Position numbers and translations under genes: made by a program
Notes under the pieces: generated by a model
What the model saw: the letters and a program-made list of their open reading frames with translations, nothing else
Told to the model about the DNA's origin: nothing
The model's database searches: none
Assembly: GCF_001020565.1 (NCBI RefSeq)
Contig: NZ_LDAS01000001.1
Coordinates: forward strand, 2,690,520 to 2,754,519
Source of the DNA: Maribacter thermophilus
GTDB lineage: Bacteria > Bacteroidota > Bacteroidia > Flavobacteriales > Flavobacteriaceae
Length of the DNA stretch: 64,000 nt
Reading direction: 5' to 3'
Part shown: in pieces, positions 38,105-47,062 of the stretch
How positions within the stretch are numbered: the first letter of the stretch is position 1
Layout: every line of letters begins with the position of its first letter

Positions 38105-38129
38105 TCCCCGACAAGCGTCGGGGATTTTT
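38105..38129 (+). terminator. terminator of the symporter-ligase operon
   Basis: A perfect 8-base stem (TCCCCGAC, GTCGGGGA at 38105-38112 and 38117-38124) has a 4-base loop and is followed by five T. It lies 16 bases after the ligase stop and closes the 30.6-38.1 kb operon. Confidence 0.85.
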
Positions 38130-38175
38130 GGTTCTAGAGACACGATAGTCAAAAACATCATCTATACTATTTATT

Positions 38176-39351
38176 TTACTCCCCACATCGTAAAATCGCA
38201 TTTTGAAATGCTTGTAGGCTCTGCCCTGGTTTAAAAGAATAGTCTAGCTCCGCCAAAGCACGCTCTAAGGCACTTAACACCGCTACTAGATCATTTGCGG
38301 AAACCGACCCCATATGACCTACCCTAAAATAAGTGGTTTTTATTTCGGGCAACAGCCCTCCGGCAATAATTACATTGTTCTCGGCCATTCTACTACGTAG
38401 CGCAGCTGCATTTATATCTTTGGGATAGTATGCCGCCGTTAGGGTATTGGCTGCTATGGATGGTGTTTTGGGCAAAATCTTCAAATCTAAAGCCTTTAAA
38501 GCCTCCCGAAATGCCCGAGCCAAATTTTGATGTCTTTTGACCCTATTGTCCATACCTTCGTTATCCAAAATATTTAAGCTTGTCTCCAAGGCCAAGATCA
38601 GGTTAACGGCAGGCGTCGCAAAATAGGAGGGTCGCCTATCTTCATAGGCTTGCATTATCGGCAGCCAATTGCCCCAATCAGCATAGTAGTTGAACACCGG
38701 TGTTTTTCTATTTTTCCAAACCCCGATAGCTTTTTGGGAAGCCACTAACAATGCAAGGCCCGGCGGGACACCAATGGCTTTTTGAGATCCCGTGAGGACA
38801 ATATCGATTCCCCACTCCTCTTGTCTAATATCTTCTCCCCCGACTGAACAAACACCGTCCATAACACTTAAAACACTGTATTTTTTTGCCAATCGGGCCA
38901 TAGGCACGGGGTCTACCAAAACTCCTGTAGAAGTGTCCACATGGGTAAAGACCATCATTTTATACTGCTTTTGTTTGAGTTGGTTCTCAATAGCTTCAAT
39001 GCTAACCACCTCCCCGATAGGAGCCTTTAAGAGAGTGGTGCTCGCACCATATCGGTCTAAAATATCCTTAAAACGTTCCCCAAAATATCCGGTAGAAACC
39101 ACCAAGGCAGCATCACCGTTTTCTATAAGGTTGGCCGCCGCCATATCCATAGCCAACGTACCACTTCCGGCAACTATAAAAGGTTGGCCATTTGGGGCCT
39201 TCCATATTTTTTTCATCAATTCGAGGCTATTTCCAAAAACGTCGATAAAATTAGGTGCTATATGACTGGTAGTAGCTACCCCCATAGCTCGTAGAACTTC
39301 TGGCTCAAATTCGATGGGCCCAGGAATCATGAGTAATTTTCTATGTTTCAT
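38176..39351 (-). CDS. class V aminotransferase, alanine/serine-glyoxylate type
   Basis: This 391-residue PLP enzyme is of the AGXT/SgaA pattern. It has LLMIPGPIEFEPEVLRAMG at the start, GSGTLAMDMAAANL around the cofactor phosphate, Asp in VMDGVCSVGG and the PLP Lys in TGSQKAIGVPPG. Members transfer an amino group to glyoxylate (from alanine or serine) or split related compounds. It lies downstream of isocitrate lyase and an RraA-family gene on the same strand, its start overlapping the latter's stop by four bases. Disposal of glyoxylate to glycine is therefore the likely role, though the exact amino donor is uncertain. Confidence 0.88.
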   Translation of the reverse strand: MKHRKLLMIPGPIEFEPEVLRAMGVATTSHIAPNFIDVFGNSLELMKKIWKAPNGQPFIVAGSGTLAMDMAAANLIENGDAALVVSTGYFGERFKDILDRYGASTTLLKAPIGEVVSIEAIENQLKQKQYKMMVFTHVDTSTGVLVDPVPMARLAKKYSVLSVMDGVCSVGGEDIRQEEWGIDIVLTGSQKAIGVPPGLALLVASQKAIGVWKNRKTPVFNYYADWGNWLPIMQAYEDRRPSYFATPAVNLILALETSLNILDNEGMDNRVKRHQNLARAFREALKALDLKILPKTPSIAANTLTAAYYPKDINAAALRSRMAENNVIIAGGLLPEIKTTYFRVGHMGSVSANDLVAVLSALERALAELDYSFKPGQSLQAFQNAILRCGE

Positions 39352-39842
39352 AATCTTTTTTTATAATCCAATAGGTTTTGTTCACTTAAGAGTATTCCGT
39401 CGGAATCTACATAAACATAATGATCCGTAACAAAGGTAACTCCGGCAAATTTGACGGGAATGTCCTTTTCGCCACTATTGCGTTTAATACTTTTCACGGG
39501 ACAAGTATTAAGGGCTTTAATACCAACATTCATAGTGTTGATAAGACTGCTGTCGCGAATACAACCATTGACAATAATACCCGACCAATGGTTCTTAATA
39601 GCCAAATCCGCCAACCGATCACCTACTAGGGCACACCGTAACGAAGCCCCCCCGTCTATCACCAGCACCTTTCCTGTTCCGTCCAATGCCAATTGTTCAC
39701 GCACCTTTGTATTGTCCTCTAAGAGTTTTAAGGTAGTTATTCTTCCGAAGAACGATTTTTTATTTCCAAAATCCCGAAAAATAGGATCTGTACATAGCAC
39801 CTGTTCGGGGTACTCGTCACATAGGTCCGCTGTTGTAAACAT
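39348..39842 (-). CDS. RraA-family protein (putative HMG aldolase/oxaloacetate decarboxylase)
   Basis: From the ATG at 39842 this encodes 164 residues, the normal RraA length. The opening is TADLCDEYPEQVLC, and the active-site segment is GDRLADLAIKNHWSGIIVNGCIRD with the conserved Arg-Asp, then YVDSDGILLS at the end. A longer frame to 39926 adds a non-family stretch. Beside isocitrate lyase and a glyoxylate aminotransferase, an aldolase or decarboxylase producing pyruvate is more likely than RNase E inhibition. The stop overlaps the next gene's start by 4 bases (ATGA type). Confidence 0.85.
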   Translation of the reverse strand: MFTTADLCDEYPEQVLCTDPIFRDFGNKKSFFGRITTLKLLEDNTKVREQLALDGTGKVLVIDGGASLRCALVGDRLADLAIKNHWSGIIVNGCIRDSSLINTMNVGIKALNTCPVKSIKRNSGEKDIPVKFAGVTFVTDHYVYVDSDGILLSEQNLLDYKKRL

Positions 39843-39939
39843 GATAATATATAATGGTTGTTTGTTATGCCAAAAATTTGATTTAAAGATTAAAAGGCGA
39901 CCTTTTAAAGTGCCGCCTTTTAACAAGGTTCAGAGAACC

Positions 39940-41550
39940 TTACTTTGCAAGTATCGGCTCTGGTCTTGCGGTTTTTTTATTGAACTCGAACTGATTACTT
40001 GTATTCTTTTCACCACTTGCCTTTAGGGCTTTTTCTCCAGCAAAAAAGGTTTTATGGTCATCACCGAGGTCAGAACCCGCCATACGCTGATGCTTAACAC
40101 AGGAAACACCTTTACGTATTTCTTGGCGCTGAACACTATCTACATAGGCCAACATACCCATTTCACCAAAATAACCCTCAACAAGATCGTTCATATGCAA
40201 CGCTGTCGTATGATATGTTGGCAAAGTTATCAAGTGATGGAACACCCCTGCGTGCTTGGATGCTTCCAACTGAAACGAACGGATCATTTCATCGGCCCTA
40301 GCAGCTAATTCAGAACCATCATATTTAGCATCCATTAAGGCATCACGGTCATACCCTGAAACATCTTCACCCTCCTCTTTCATAGCATCATAGGCCTGCT
40401 GCCTAAAGTTGATCGTCCAATTAAAAGAAGGCGAGTTGTTATAAACCAATTTAGCATCGGGAATTTCTTCTTTGACCCTGTTTACCATGTGGGCTATCTG
40501 TCCTACATGTGGGGTCGGGGTCTCGATCCAAAGCAGATCGGCACCGTTACGCAAGCTGGTAATACAATCTAGCACTACCCTATCTATATTGGAATTTTCC
40601 TTAAACTTATACAGGCCATTCGGCATACGCACCGGCCGCACCAATTTACCGTTACGCTTAAACAGCACATCATTATCCTTGACCTCTTCGGCAGATACTT
40701 CTTCGGCCTCTATAAAATCCATATACTGAGATGCCAGGTCACCTTCTTTCTGAGATACCGGTAGTTTTTGGGTTAGACCGGCACCTTCAGAATCTGTACG
40801 GGCCACGATTATACCTTCTTCTACACCCAACTCTAAAAAGGCATAGCGCAAGGCATTTAACTTGGCAATAAAATCTTCGTGCGGTACCGTTACCTTACCA
40901 TCTTGGTGCCCACACTGTTTGGCGTCGGACACCTGATTTTCTATTTGAAGGGCGCATGCACCGGCCTCTATCATCTTTTTTGCCAACAAATAAGTCGCCT
41001 CTTCATTACCAAAACCTGCATCTATATCGGCAATAATCGGCACAACATGTGTTTCAAAGTTATCTATCTCATCTTGTACATCCTCTCCGGCATCCAATCG
41101 ACGGAAAAGATCGTTGAGTTCTACCGCATCTGCCTGACGCAAAAAGGTGTAGATCTCTTCTATCAATTTGGGTACTGCCGTTTTTTCGTGCATCGATTGA
41201 TCCGGTAAAGGGCCCAGTTCTGAACGAAGGGCGGCCACCATCCAACCGGACAAATACAAGTATGTCTTAGATGTAGTGCCGTGGTGTTTTTTCACCGCTA
41301 TCATTTTTTGTTGCGCCACAAAACCGTGCCAGCAACCCAATGATTGGGTGTAGTTAGTAGGGTCGGCATCATACTCCGCCATGTCTTTTCGCATAATCGA
41401 GGCGGTGTACTTGGCAATATCCAATCCTGTTTTAAAGCGGTTTTGGGCAATCATACGTGCCGCGTTTTCCGGGCTTATAGAGGCCCAGGTATTTCCGTGT
41501 TTGGCCTTTATTTTACGAACAACGTCGATGGCCGAATTATAATTTATCAT
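39940..41550 (-). CDS. aceA: isocitrate lyase
   Basis: This 536-residue protein of the long isocitrate lyase group splits isocitrate to succinate and glyoxylate. Signatures are PIIADIDAGFGNEEATYLL, QIENQVSDAKQCGHQDGK (catalytic Cys in the QCGH motif, where many lyases have KCGH), GIIVARTDSEGAG and YNNSPSFNW. It lies 131 bases after malate synthase on the same strand, forming a glyoxylate shunt operon that continues into the RraA and aminotransferase genes. Confidence 0.96.
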   Translation of the reverse strand: MINYNSAIDVVRKIKAKHGNTWASISPENAARMIAQNRFKTGLDIAKYTASIMRKDMAEYDADPTNYTQSLGCWHGFVAQQKMIAVKKHHGTTSKTYLYLSGWMVAALRSELGPLPDQSMHEKTAVPKLIEEIYTFLRQADAVELNDLFRRLDAGEDVQDEIDNFETHVVPIIADIDAGFGNEEATYLLAKKMIEAGACALQIENQVSDAKQCGHQDGKVTVPHEDFIAKLNALRYAFLELGVEEGIIVARTDSEGAGLTQKLPVSQKEGDLASQYMDFIEAEEVSAEEVKDNDVLFKRNGKLVRPVRMPNGLYKFKENSNIDRVVLDCITSLRNGADLLWIETPTPHVGQIAHMVNRVKEEIPDAKLVYNNSPSFNWTINFRQQAYDAMKEEGEDVSGYDRDALMDAKYDGSELAARADEMIRSFQLEASKHAGVFHHLITLPTYHTTALHMNDLVEGYFGEMGMLAYVDSVQRQEIRKGVSCVKHQRMAGSDLGDDHKTFFAGEKALKASGEKNTSNQFEFNKKTARPEPILAK

Positions 41551-41681
41551 AACAGCAATGAATTAAGGGTTTATTTTATTAATGATATAGCGTCTGTGGG
41601 GCTGATGTACCGAATCGTATTGTTTATTCCCCAATTGGTAATCAATAGATTGTTTTTAGAATATTTCATGACTTTGTTTTT

Positions 41682-43283
41682 CTATAGGTGTTTATAGGCC
41701 GGTATGGTCAAGAACTCTACAAACTCTCTTGACAACACCAGTTCTTTAAAAAGGTCGAAGGCATTTTGAAACTGGGTATCCTTTATTTTATCCGGACCCG
41801 TTTCGGTAATGATCTTTTCCATTTCGTCATTGAATATGGCATCAAAAAGAGCAACATCGAATTTTCTACCATCCTCTAAAACCACATTTTTGTTTAACCA
41901 GTGCCAAACCTGTGTTCTAGAAATTTCGGCCGTTGCGGCATCTTCCATTAGGTGGTACAGGGCAACCGCCCCATTACCTTGCAGCCAAGCTTCTAGATAT
42001 AAGATTCCGACATTGATATTCTTACGTATTCCTTCTTCGGTAACCGTACCTTTTGGAAGCTCTACTAGGTCTTTTTCGGTAATATTGATATCGTCTCTGG
42101 TAACATGCAATTGGTTGGGTGTGGGCATGTGTTTATTAAATTCTTCCATGGCCACGCCGATTAGGGCGGGGTGCGCTACCCAAGTGCCATCGTGACCGTT
42201 CTTTACCTCCCGCTCCTTGTCCAATCGCACTTTTTCCAGTGCAAGGGCATTGGCCTTTTCGTTATTTTTAATAGGTATCTGTGCAGCCATACCACCTATG
42301 GCCAATATTCCGCGCTTGTGGCACCTTTGTATTACCAGTTTTGAATATGCATCCATGAAAGGAGAAGTCATGGTCACTTGATCCCTATTGGGCACCACAA
42401 AATTTTCATGGTTTCTGAACTTTTTTATGTAAGAAAAGATATAATCCCAGCGACCACAGTTTAAACCTACAATATGGTCTTTAAGCTCAAAGATGATCTC
42501 GTCCAATTGATGGCTGGCCGTAATGGTCTCTATAAGCACCGTGGCCTTGAAAGTACCTGAAGGAATTTCTAAGTACCCCTGAGCAAATTCAAATACCTGA
42601 TTCCACCAACGCGCCTCTAAATAATGTTCCAGTTTTGGAAGGTAAAAGTAGGGCGCAGTACCATTGGCCATTAGTGTTTTGGTGTTATGAAATACGTATA
42701 GTCCAAAATCAAAAAGACTTGCGGACATTTCTGTATCATCTATAAGAACATGACGTTCGTTCAGATGCAATCCCCTTGGTCGTACCAATAAAACACAAGG
42801 ATCTTCTTTTAGGGCATAAGTCTTGTTTCTTTTAGAATCGTGGTATGTAATGGTTCTATTGTTGGCATCTATTAAGTTTTGCTGTCCTTCAAGACAATTC
42901 TCCCAAGATGGGGCATTACTGTCCTCGAAATCTGCCATAAAGGTCTTTGCCCCAGAGTTTAGTGCATTGATAACCATTTTACGATCCACCGGGCCGGTTA
43001 TCTCTACTCGGCGATCCAATAAATCTGAAGGTATCGGAGCAGCCTTCCAATTCGACTCCCGAAGCTCTTTTGTCTCCACTGGAAACTGAGGAAACTTACC
43101 TTCATCGAATATGGCCTGTTGACGCCGCCTTCTTTTTAAGAGTTCTAGTCGCTCCGTATTAAAACGACGATGTAATGATGTTAAAAAGGCCATTGCCTCA
43201 TCGGTCAATAACTGCGGATAATAATTTCTTACCTCTCTGTTGAACTGCCATTCGCTTTGTATGGTTGCGCTATAATTCTCCAT
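41682..43283 (-). CDS. aceB: malate synthase A
   Basis: This 533-residue protein condenses glyoxylate and acetyl-CoA to malate. Motifs are FMADFEDSNAPSWENCL, GPVDRKMVINALNSG, VRPRGLHLNERH, the catalytic stretch VLIETITASHQLDEIIFELKDH and LEAWLQGNGAVALYHLMEDAATAEISR. It is first in the glyoxylate operon and divergent from the regulator at 43.4 kb, with inverted repeats in the shared region. Confidence 0.97.
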   Translation of the reverse strand: MENYSATIQSEWQFNREVRNYYPQLLTDEAMAFLTSLHRRFNTERLELLKRRRRQQAIFDEGKFPQFPVETKELRESNWKAAPIPSDLLDRRVEITGPVDRKMVINALNSGAKTFMADFEDSNAPSWENCLEGQQNLIDANNRTITYHDSKRNKTYALKEDPCVLLVRPRGLHLNERHVLIDDTEMSASLFDFGLYVFHNTKTLMANGTAPYFYLPKLEHYLEARWWNQVFEFAQGYLEIPSGTFKATVLIETITASHQLDEIIFELKDHIVGLNCGRWDYIFSYIKKFRNHENFVVPNRDQVTMTSPFMDAYSKLVIQRCHKRGILAIGGMAAQIPIKNNEKANALALEKVRLDKEREVKNGHDGTWVAHPALIGVAMEEFNKHMPTPNQLHVTRDDINITEKDLVELPKGTVTEEGIRKNINVGILYLEAWLQGNGAVALYHLMEDAATAEISRTQVWHWLNKNVVLEDGRKFDVALFDAIFNDEMEKIITETGPDKIKDTQFQNAFDLFKELVLSREFVEFLTIPAYKHL

Positions 43284-43335
43284 AATTAAATTGTTTTACG
43301 AGAACAATGTTAAAAAAAAGAACGTTACCAAACAA

Positions 43336-43398
43336 GCGAACGTTCGCAAAATATTAAATTACGCAAAAAATAAAAGCGCTCTAAATTGCGTATATTTG
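43336..43398. promoter_or_regulatory. aceB-regulator divergent control region
   Basis: It contains a perfect 12-base palindrome GCGAACGTTCGC (43336-43347) and an inverted repeat TACGCAA (43360-43366)/TTGCGTA (43386-43392). A perfect plus-strand -7 box, TATATTTG, lies at 43391-43398. The second repeat touches the -7 box, so a regulator bound there would control its own gene, most likely the product of the adjacent gene. No -33 TTG is seen. Confidence 0.55.
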
Positions 43399-43403
43399 CC
43401 TTT

Positions 43404-44876
43404 ATGGAAGAGGATGATATTAAACTTATATTTGGGCTGAAGCTAAAGCAGATAAGGACTGACAAGAATTTATCCTTGTTCGGATTATCAAAACTCACAG
43501 GATTATCAAAGTCTTATCTGAACGAAATTGAGAATGGAAAAAAATATCCAAAAACCGATAAAATTGTCGTTTTATCAGAAAAATTAGAGGTGCCTTACGA
43601 CCATTTGGTCTCTTTACAGCTAGATAAAAACCTAGCTCCTATCGGAGAAATTTTACAATCCAAAGTTTTAAAGGAAATACCTTTAGAGCTTTTTGGCATA
43701 AAGGAAAGCGACCTTATAGATATTATCGCCAATGCCCCAGGAAAGGTCAATGCCTTTATTACAACGATCATTGAGGTAGCAAAACACTATAACTTTAACA
43801 GAGAGAGTTTTTATCTTTCATCACTACGATCATACCAACAGTCCAATTACAACTATTTTGAGGAGCTAGAGGAGCAGGTAGTTAAATTCTGCGAGGCATA
43901 CCAGGTAGATAGAAAAAAGCCCGTATCGGCAAAAGAGCTGGAGGAAATATTAGTAGAGGAATACGGGTACAACATTAATAATTCGGACCTAAAAAAACAC
44001 AAAGAGCTGTACGATCTTCGTTCGGTCTTTGTTCCCAAGACCAAAACATTACTACTTGCCAGTCATCTAGATGAGGCGCAACGTATTTTTATTTACGCTA
44101 AGGAAATAGCCTATAATTACCTAGGCTACAGTCTAAGGCTATATACTTTTCCCTGGATCAAGTTCGAGAACTTTGAACAGGTACTCAATAACTTTTATGC
44201 CTCTTATTTTGCAGGGGCACTGGTGTTGCCCAGAGAAGTCATGATCGATCAGCTCAAAACACTATTTCAACAAAAAACCTTTAACAAAAGGGTATTTATC
44301 AAAATAATTTCAGAGTTTACCAGCTCACCGGAAACCTTTTACCAACGGTTGACCAATCTGTTGCCAAAAGATTTTAATATTCAGAACCTATTCTTTTTAA
44401 GGTTTACCCATAAAGCGGGCAGTTCTAATTTTTACCTCAACAAAGAATTACATTTACCAAGCCAGCAATCGCCACATGGCAACGAAACCAATGAGCATTA
44501 CTGTAGAAGATGGGTCTCGTTAAAGGTATTAAAAGACATTGCAAAGACAGAAAAAGATCATGTCTTCGACTTTCAGATTTCAGAATATCCGGGCAATATC
44601 TCATACCTGTTGTTTTCTTCGGCGACCAAGGACCCCTTTAAGGACAACCAATACAGGAGCATTAGCATTGGACTTCTTATAGACAAGCAGTTGAAAAAGA
44701 AAATATCCTTTTTGGAAGACCCTAAAATTAAACGGGAAATGGTGGGGGTCACCTGTGAGCGCTGCGCAATTTCTAATTGTAAAGAACGGAAAGTACCCCC
44801 AAAGATCTTGGAAAAAATGAACAAGAACAAAGTAATAGAAAATGTGGTTTCCGATTTAATGAAACAATTCAGTTAA
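43404..44876 (+). CDS. XRE-family regulator of the ScfR/RamB type
   Basis: This 490-residue protein has an N-terminal Cro/XRE helix-turn-helix (residues about 5-60: KLKQIRTDKNLSLFGLSKLT, SKSYLNEIENGKKYP). A long middle part resembles an IrrE-like domain, but its HExxH-type zinc site reads KEIAY. A C-terminal short-chain acyl-CoA-regulator region has a Cys cluster (CERCAISNCKER). RamB/ScfR proteins control acetate and glyoxylate genes in other phyla, which fits the divergent aceB-aceA operon. ATG 43404 is preferred to TTG 43386, which would lie inside the -7 box. Confidence 0.88.
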   Translation: MEEDDIKLIFGLKLKQIRTDKNLSLFGLSKLTGLSKSYLNEIENGKKYPKTDKIVVLSEKLEVPYDHLVSLQLDKNLAPIGEILQSKVLKEIPLELFGIKESDLIDIIANAPGKVNAFITTIIEVAKHYNFNRESFYLSSLRSYQQSNYNYFEELEEQVVKFCEAYQVDRKKPVSAKELEEILVEEYGYNINNSDLKKHKELYDLRSVFVPKTKTLLLASHLDEAQRIFIYAKEIAYNYLGYSLRLYTFPWIKFENFEQVLNNFYASYFAGALVLPREVMIDQLKTLFQQKTFNKRVFIKIISEFTSSPETFYQRLTNLLPKDFNIQNLFFLRFTHKAGSSNFYLNKELHLPSQQSPHGNETNEHYCRRWVSLKVLKDIAKTEKDHVFDFQISEYPGNISYLLFSSATKDPFKDNQYRSISIGLLIDKQLKKKISFLEDPKIKREMVGVTCERCAISNCKERKVPPKILEKMNKNKVIENVVSDLMKQFS

Positions 44877-45099
44877 CCTTTTTTGGTATGGACCACACTC
44901 GCCAATCCAATGCATTGGTTCCATTCAACAGAGACCATAATTTCTGTCGACCAAAACTATAATGACCCATTTCTTATTTGAAACCAAAGGCCGTTCGCAT
45001 TTATCCGTTAAACGATGTAATCAGAAATTAAGCCATCCGCTAAACAACTTACTTGGTACTGTATTGCGGTTGTAAGGTATAGGTAAATAAGTCATCATC

Positions 45100-45624
45100 T
45101 TAATACTCTAGATATAAATCTTCGTTGCCTTTTCCGTCCTCAGCGGCAACAATCCTATTTTTATCGTAGTCGTACTTCCAATATACCATATGGTCAATTA
45201 ACCTTCTATCTATAATCAAAGATGTAACATTAACATCGGCATCATATTCAAGATTCAATTCCCTGCCATAGTATCTATAATACACCCTTACAGGCCTCCC
45301 GTTTTCTGAAACGCATTCGAACATCCTCTCCCCATCTCCCGAGTATGCTTTTATCTCATCACCATTATATTTAAACTCAATATTGTTATGATAGGGGTTA
45401 TTTCCGTTATGCCCTTTGGCATTGATCTTTGTCAATTTTTCACCGGTATAGACAAAATCCAAAGTCTTTATCAAATTTTCTTCGTTTGTTTCATTGTCGA
45501 CGGAGTAATAATTTATTTGGGAAACACGTTTTTGTACGTAACATTGAAAACTTACAAACAGTATTACAACTAATAAAAATCTACTCACAATAAAGGTTTT
45601 AACCTTTAAAAAATGATTGATCAT
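45100..45624 (-). CDS. hypothetical exported protein
   Basis: From the ATG at 45624 this encodes 174 residues with an N-terminal hydrophobic segment (FLLVVILFVSFQC), possibly an anchor or lipoprotein signal. The rest is strand-rich with repeated Tyr/Asp patterns (FKYNGDEIKAYSGDGE, VYYRYYGRELNLEYDAD, VYWKYDYDKNRIVAAED), reminiscent of YD/RHS-like sheet proteins. I recognise no named family. A longer frame reaches 45681. It is 56-113 bases downstream of the LacI-type gene on the same strand but probably independent. Confidence 0.55.
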   Translation of the reverse strand: MINHFLKVKTFIVSRFLLVVILFVSFQCYVQKRVSQINYYSVDNETNEENLIKTLDFVYTGEKLTKINAKGHNGNNPYHNNIEFKYNGDEIKAYSGDGERMFECVSENGRPVRVYYRYYGRELNLEYDADVNVTSLIIDRRLIDHMVYWKYDYDKNRIVAAEDGKGNEDLYLEY

Positions 45625-45737
45625 GGTCTTGAAAATAAAAATTATTGAATAAATATGTAAGAGCATATTAAATATGCCCACACCCTACCAATAGAACAAA
45701 ATAAAATAGCAAGTACCTAATTATCAAATGACTAACC

Positions 45738-46769
45738 CTAAACTTGTGAACCCAAAGTGGAATCCCTTACAATAAGATTGGTTTTTATCTCGACCGTCTT
45801 GGTAACGATCTCGTTTTTGGGATTCTTGATCTCATCGATCAAGTATTTCACGGCGGTCCGGCCAATTCTATCCCCAGGCTGATCTACCGTGGTTAGGGCA
45901 GGATTTATAATCGTTGAGTTGGCCGAGTTGCTAAAGCCCACCACGGCAATCTCCTCTGGAATCTTCACCTTGAACCTATGTAAGGTCTGAATGGCCCCTA
46001 TGGCCGCATTGTCGGTAATGGCAAAAATAGCATCGGGGCGTTCTTTCAAACTAAGTAAAATTCTTGTCAGGTGTTTGCCCCCGTCTATAGATATATCTTC
46101 AGTGCTTAAAATAATCTTGTCACATGCAGGAATCCCGTGGGCGTTCAAGGCCCTAAGGTAGCCCACATACCTCTTTTCGGAGTTATAACTGTTCTCCGTT
46201 TCCTTGATAATGGCAATGCGTCTTTTCCCTAATTCTATCAAATGCTCTACCGCGTTAAAGGCTGCTTCTTCTTCGTTGATAACGATCTGGGTGCAGGGCA
46301 TTTTTATAGAAACTTTGTCGAACAAAACAATAGGTAATCTATCTAGAATTTCTAACAACTCCTCTAGTCTCGTAGTTTTTCTGGCCAATGACATTAACAC
46401 TCCATCAACCCCAAATTGGGTCATGGTCTCCAGCATTTCCACTTGTTTGGCCTCGCTGTTTTTAGATTCGGAAATAATAACCCGATACCCCCTAAGCTCG
46501 GCTTCTTCCAGAATACCCTTTAATATCGTGGAGGTAAACATATGCGAAATATTGGGTACTATTACCCCTAAAATATAGGTTTCGTGAGACCGGAACCCCC
46601 TGGCGAACAAATTGGGCACATAATGCATTTTTTTGGCCAATCTTTTTACTTTTTCCCTAGTATCCGGATTTATGTCCGGGTGTTCATTTAAGGCTCGGGA
46701 AACTGTAGAAATAGACAACTTTAATTCTTGTGCCAATTCCTTTAAGGTTGTATTTCTCTTCTTAGCCAT
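45738..46769 (-). CDS. LacI-family transcriptional regulator
   Basis: This 343-residue protein has a LacI helix-turn-helix at residues 6-30 (TLKELAQELKLSISTVSRALN), hinge NPDTREKVKRLAKKMHYVPN, and a periplasmic-binding-protein-like effector domain. It is divergent from the glycerate-releasing hydrolase/symporter/glycerate kinase operon, and a matching operator pair (46808-46831) lies 39 bases before its start. It probably represses that operon and itself until a sugar or glyceric-acid derivative binds. Confidence 0.94.
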   Translation of the reverse strand: MAKKRNTTLKELAQELKLSISTVSRALNEHPDINPDTREKVKRLAKKMHYVPNLFARGFRSHETYILGVIVPNISHMFTSTILKGILEEAELRGYRVIISESKNSEAKQVEMLETMTQFGVDGVLMSLARKTTRLEELLEILDRLPIVLFDKVSIKMPCTQIVINEEEAAFNAVEHLIELGKRRIAIIKETENSYNSEKRYVGYLRALNAHGIPACDKIILSTEDISIDGGKHLTRILLSLKERPDAIFAITDNAAIGAIQTLHRFKVKIPEEIAVVGFSNSANSTIINPALTTVDQPGDRIGRTAVKYLIDEIKNPKNEIVTKTVEIKTNLIVRDSTLGSQV

Positions 46770-46807
46770 GGTTAAAAGGGAATAAAATCAAAAATAATCT
46801 TTTTTTT

Positions 46808-46831
46808 GCAAACGTTTTCGCAAACGTTTGC
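46808..46831. promoter_or_regulatory. LacI-type operator pair
   Basis: A perfect palindrome GCAAACGTTTGC (46820-46831) directly follows and overlaps a related half-site run GCAAACGTTTTCGC (46808-46821). The central AACGTT is the usual LacI/GalR-family core. The pair lies between the divergent lacI-type gene and the hydrolase operon. Confidence 0.75.
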
Positions 46832-47062
46832 ATAAGAATTTGATAAATATTTTGTCGGTCGATTATGATATTCAAATAATTTCACTTCCCTGTTTACAAA
46901 TTGAACAATTACCAAATACACTATTCAATTCTGATTGACAGACTATTAAAAGTAAAGAATTTGCGTCCACATCAATCAATAAAGAAGTTTGAGTTTAGTT
47001 TGAATTTAGTGGGCAAACATATTGGTTCTTGGAAAATTGCAAATACATTTTTAACTCCTATC

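Noticed and set aside
28024..38129. The GC-rich island as a mobile element
   Set aside because: No transposase, integrase, flanking repeats or tRNA was seen; transfer stays a possibility only.
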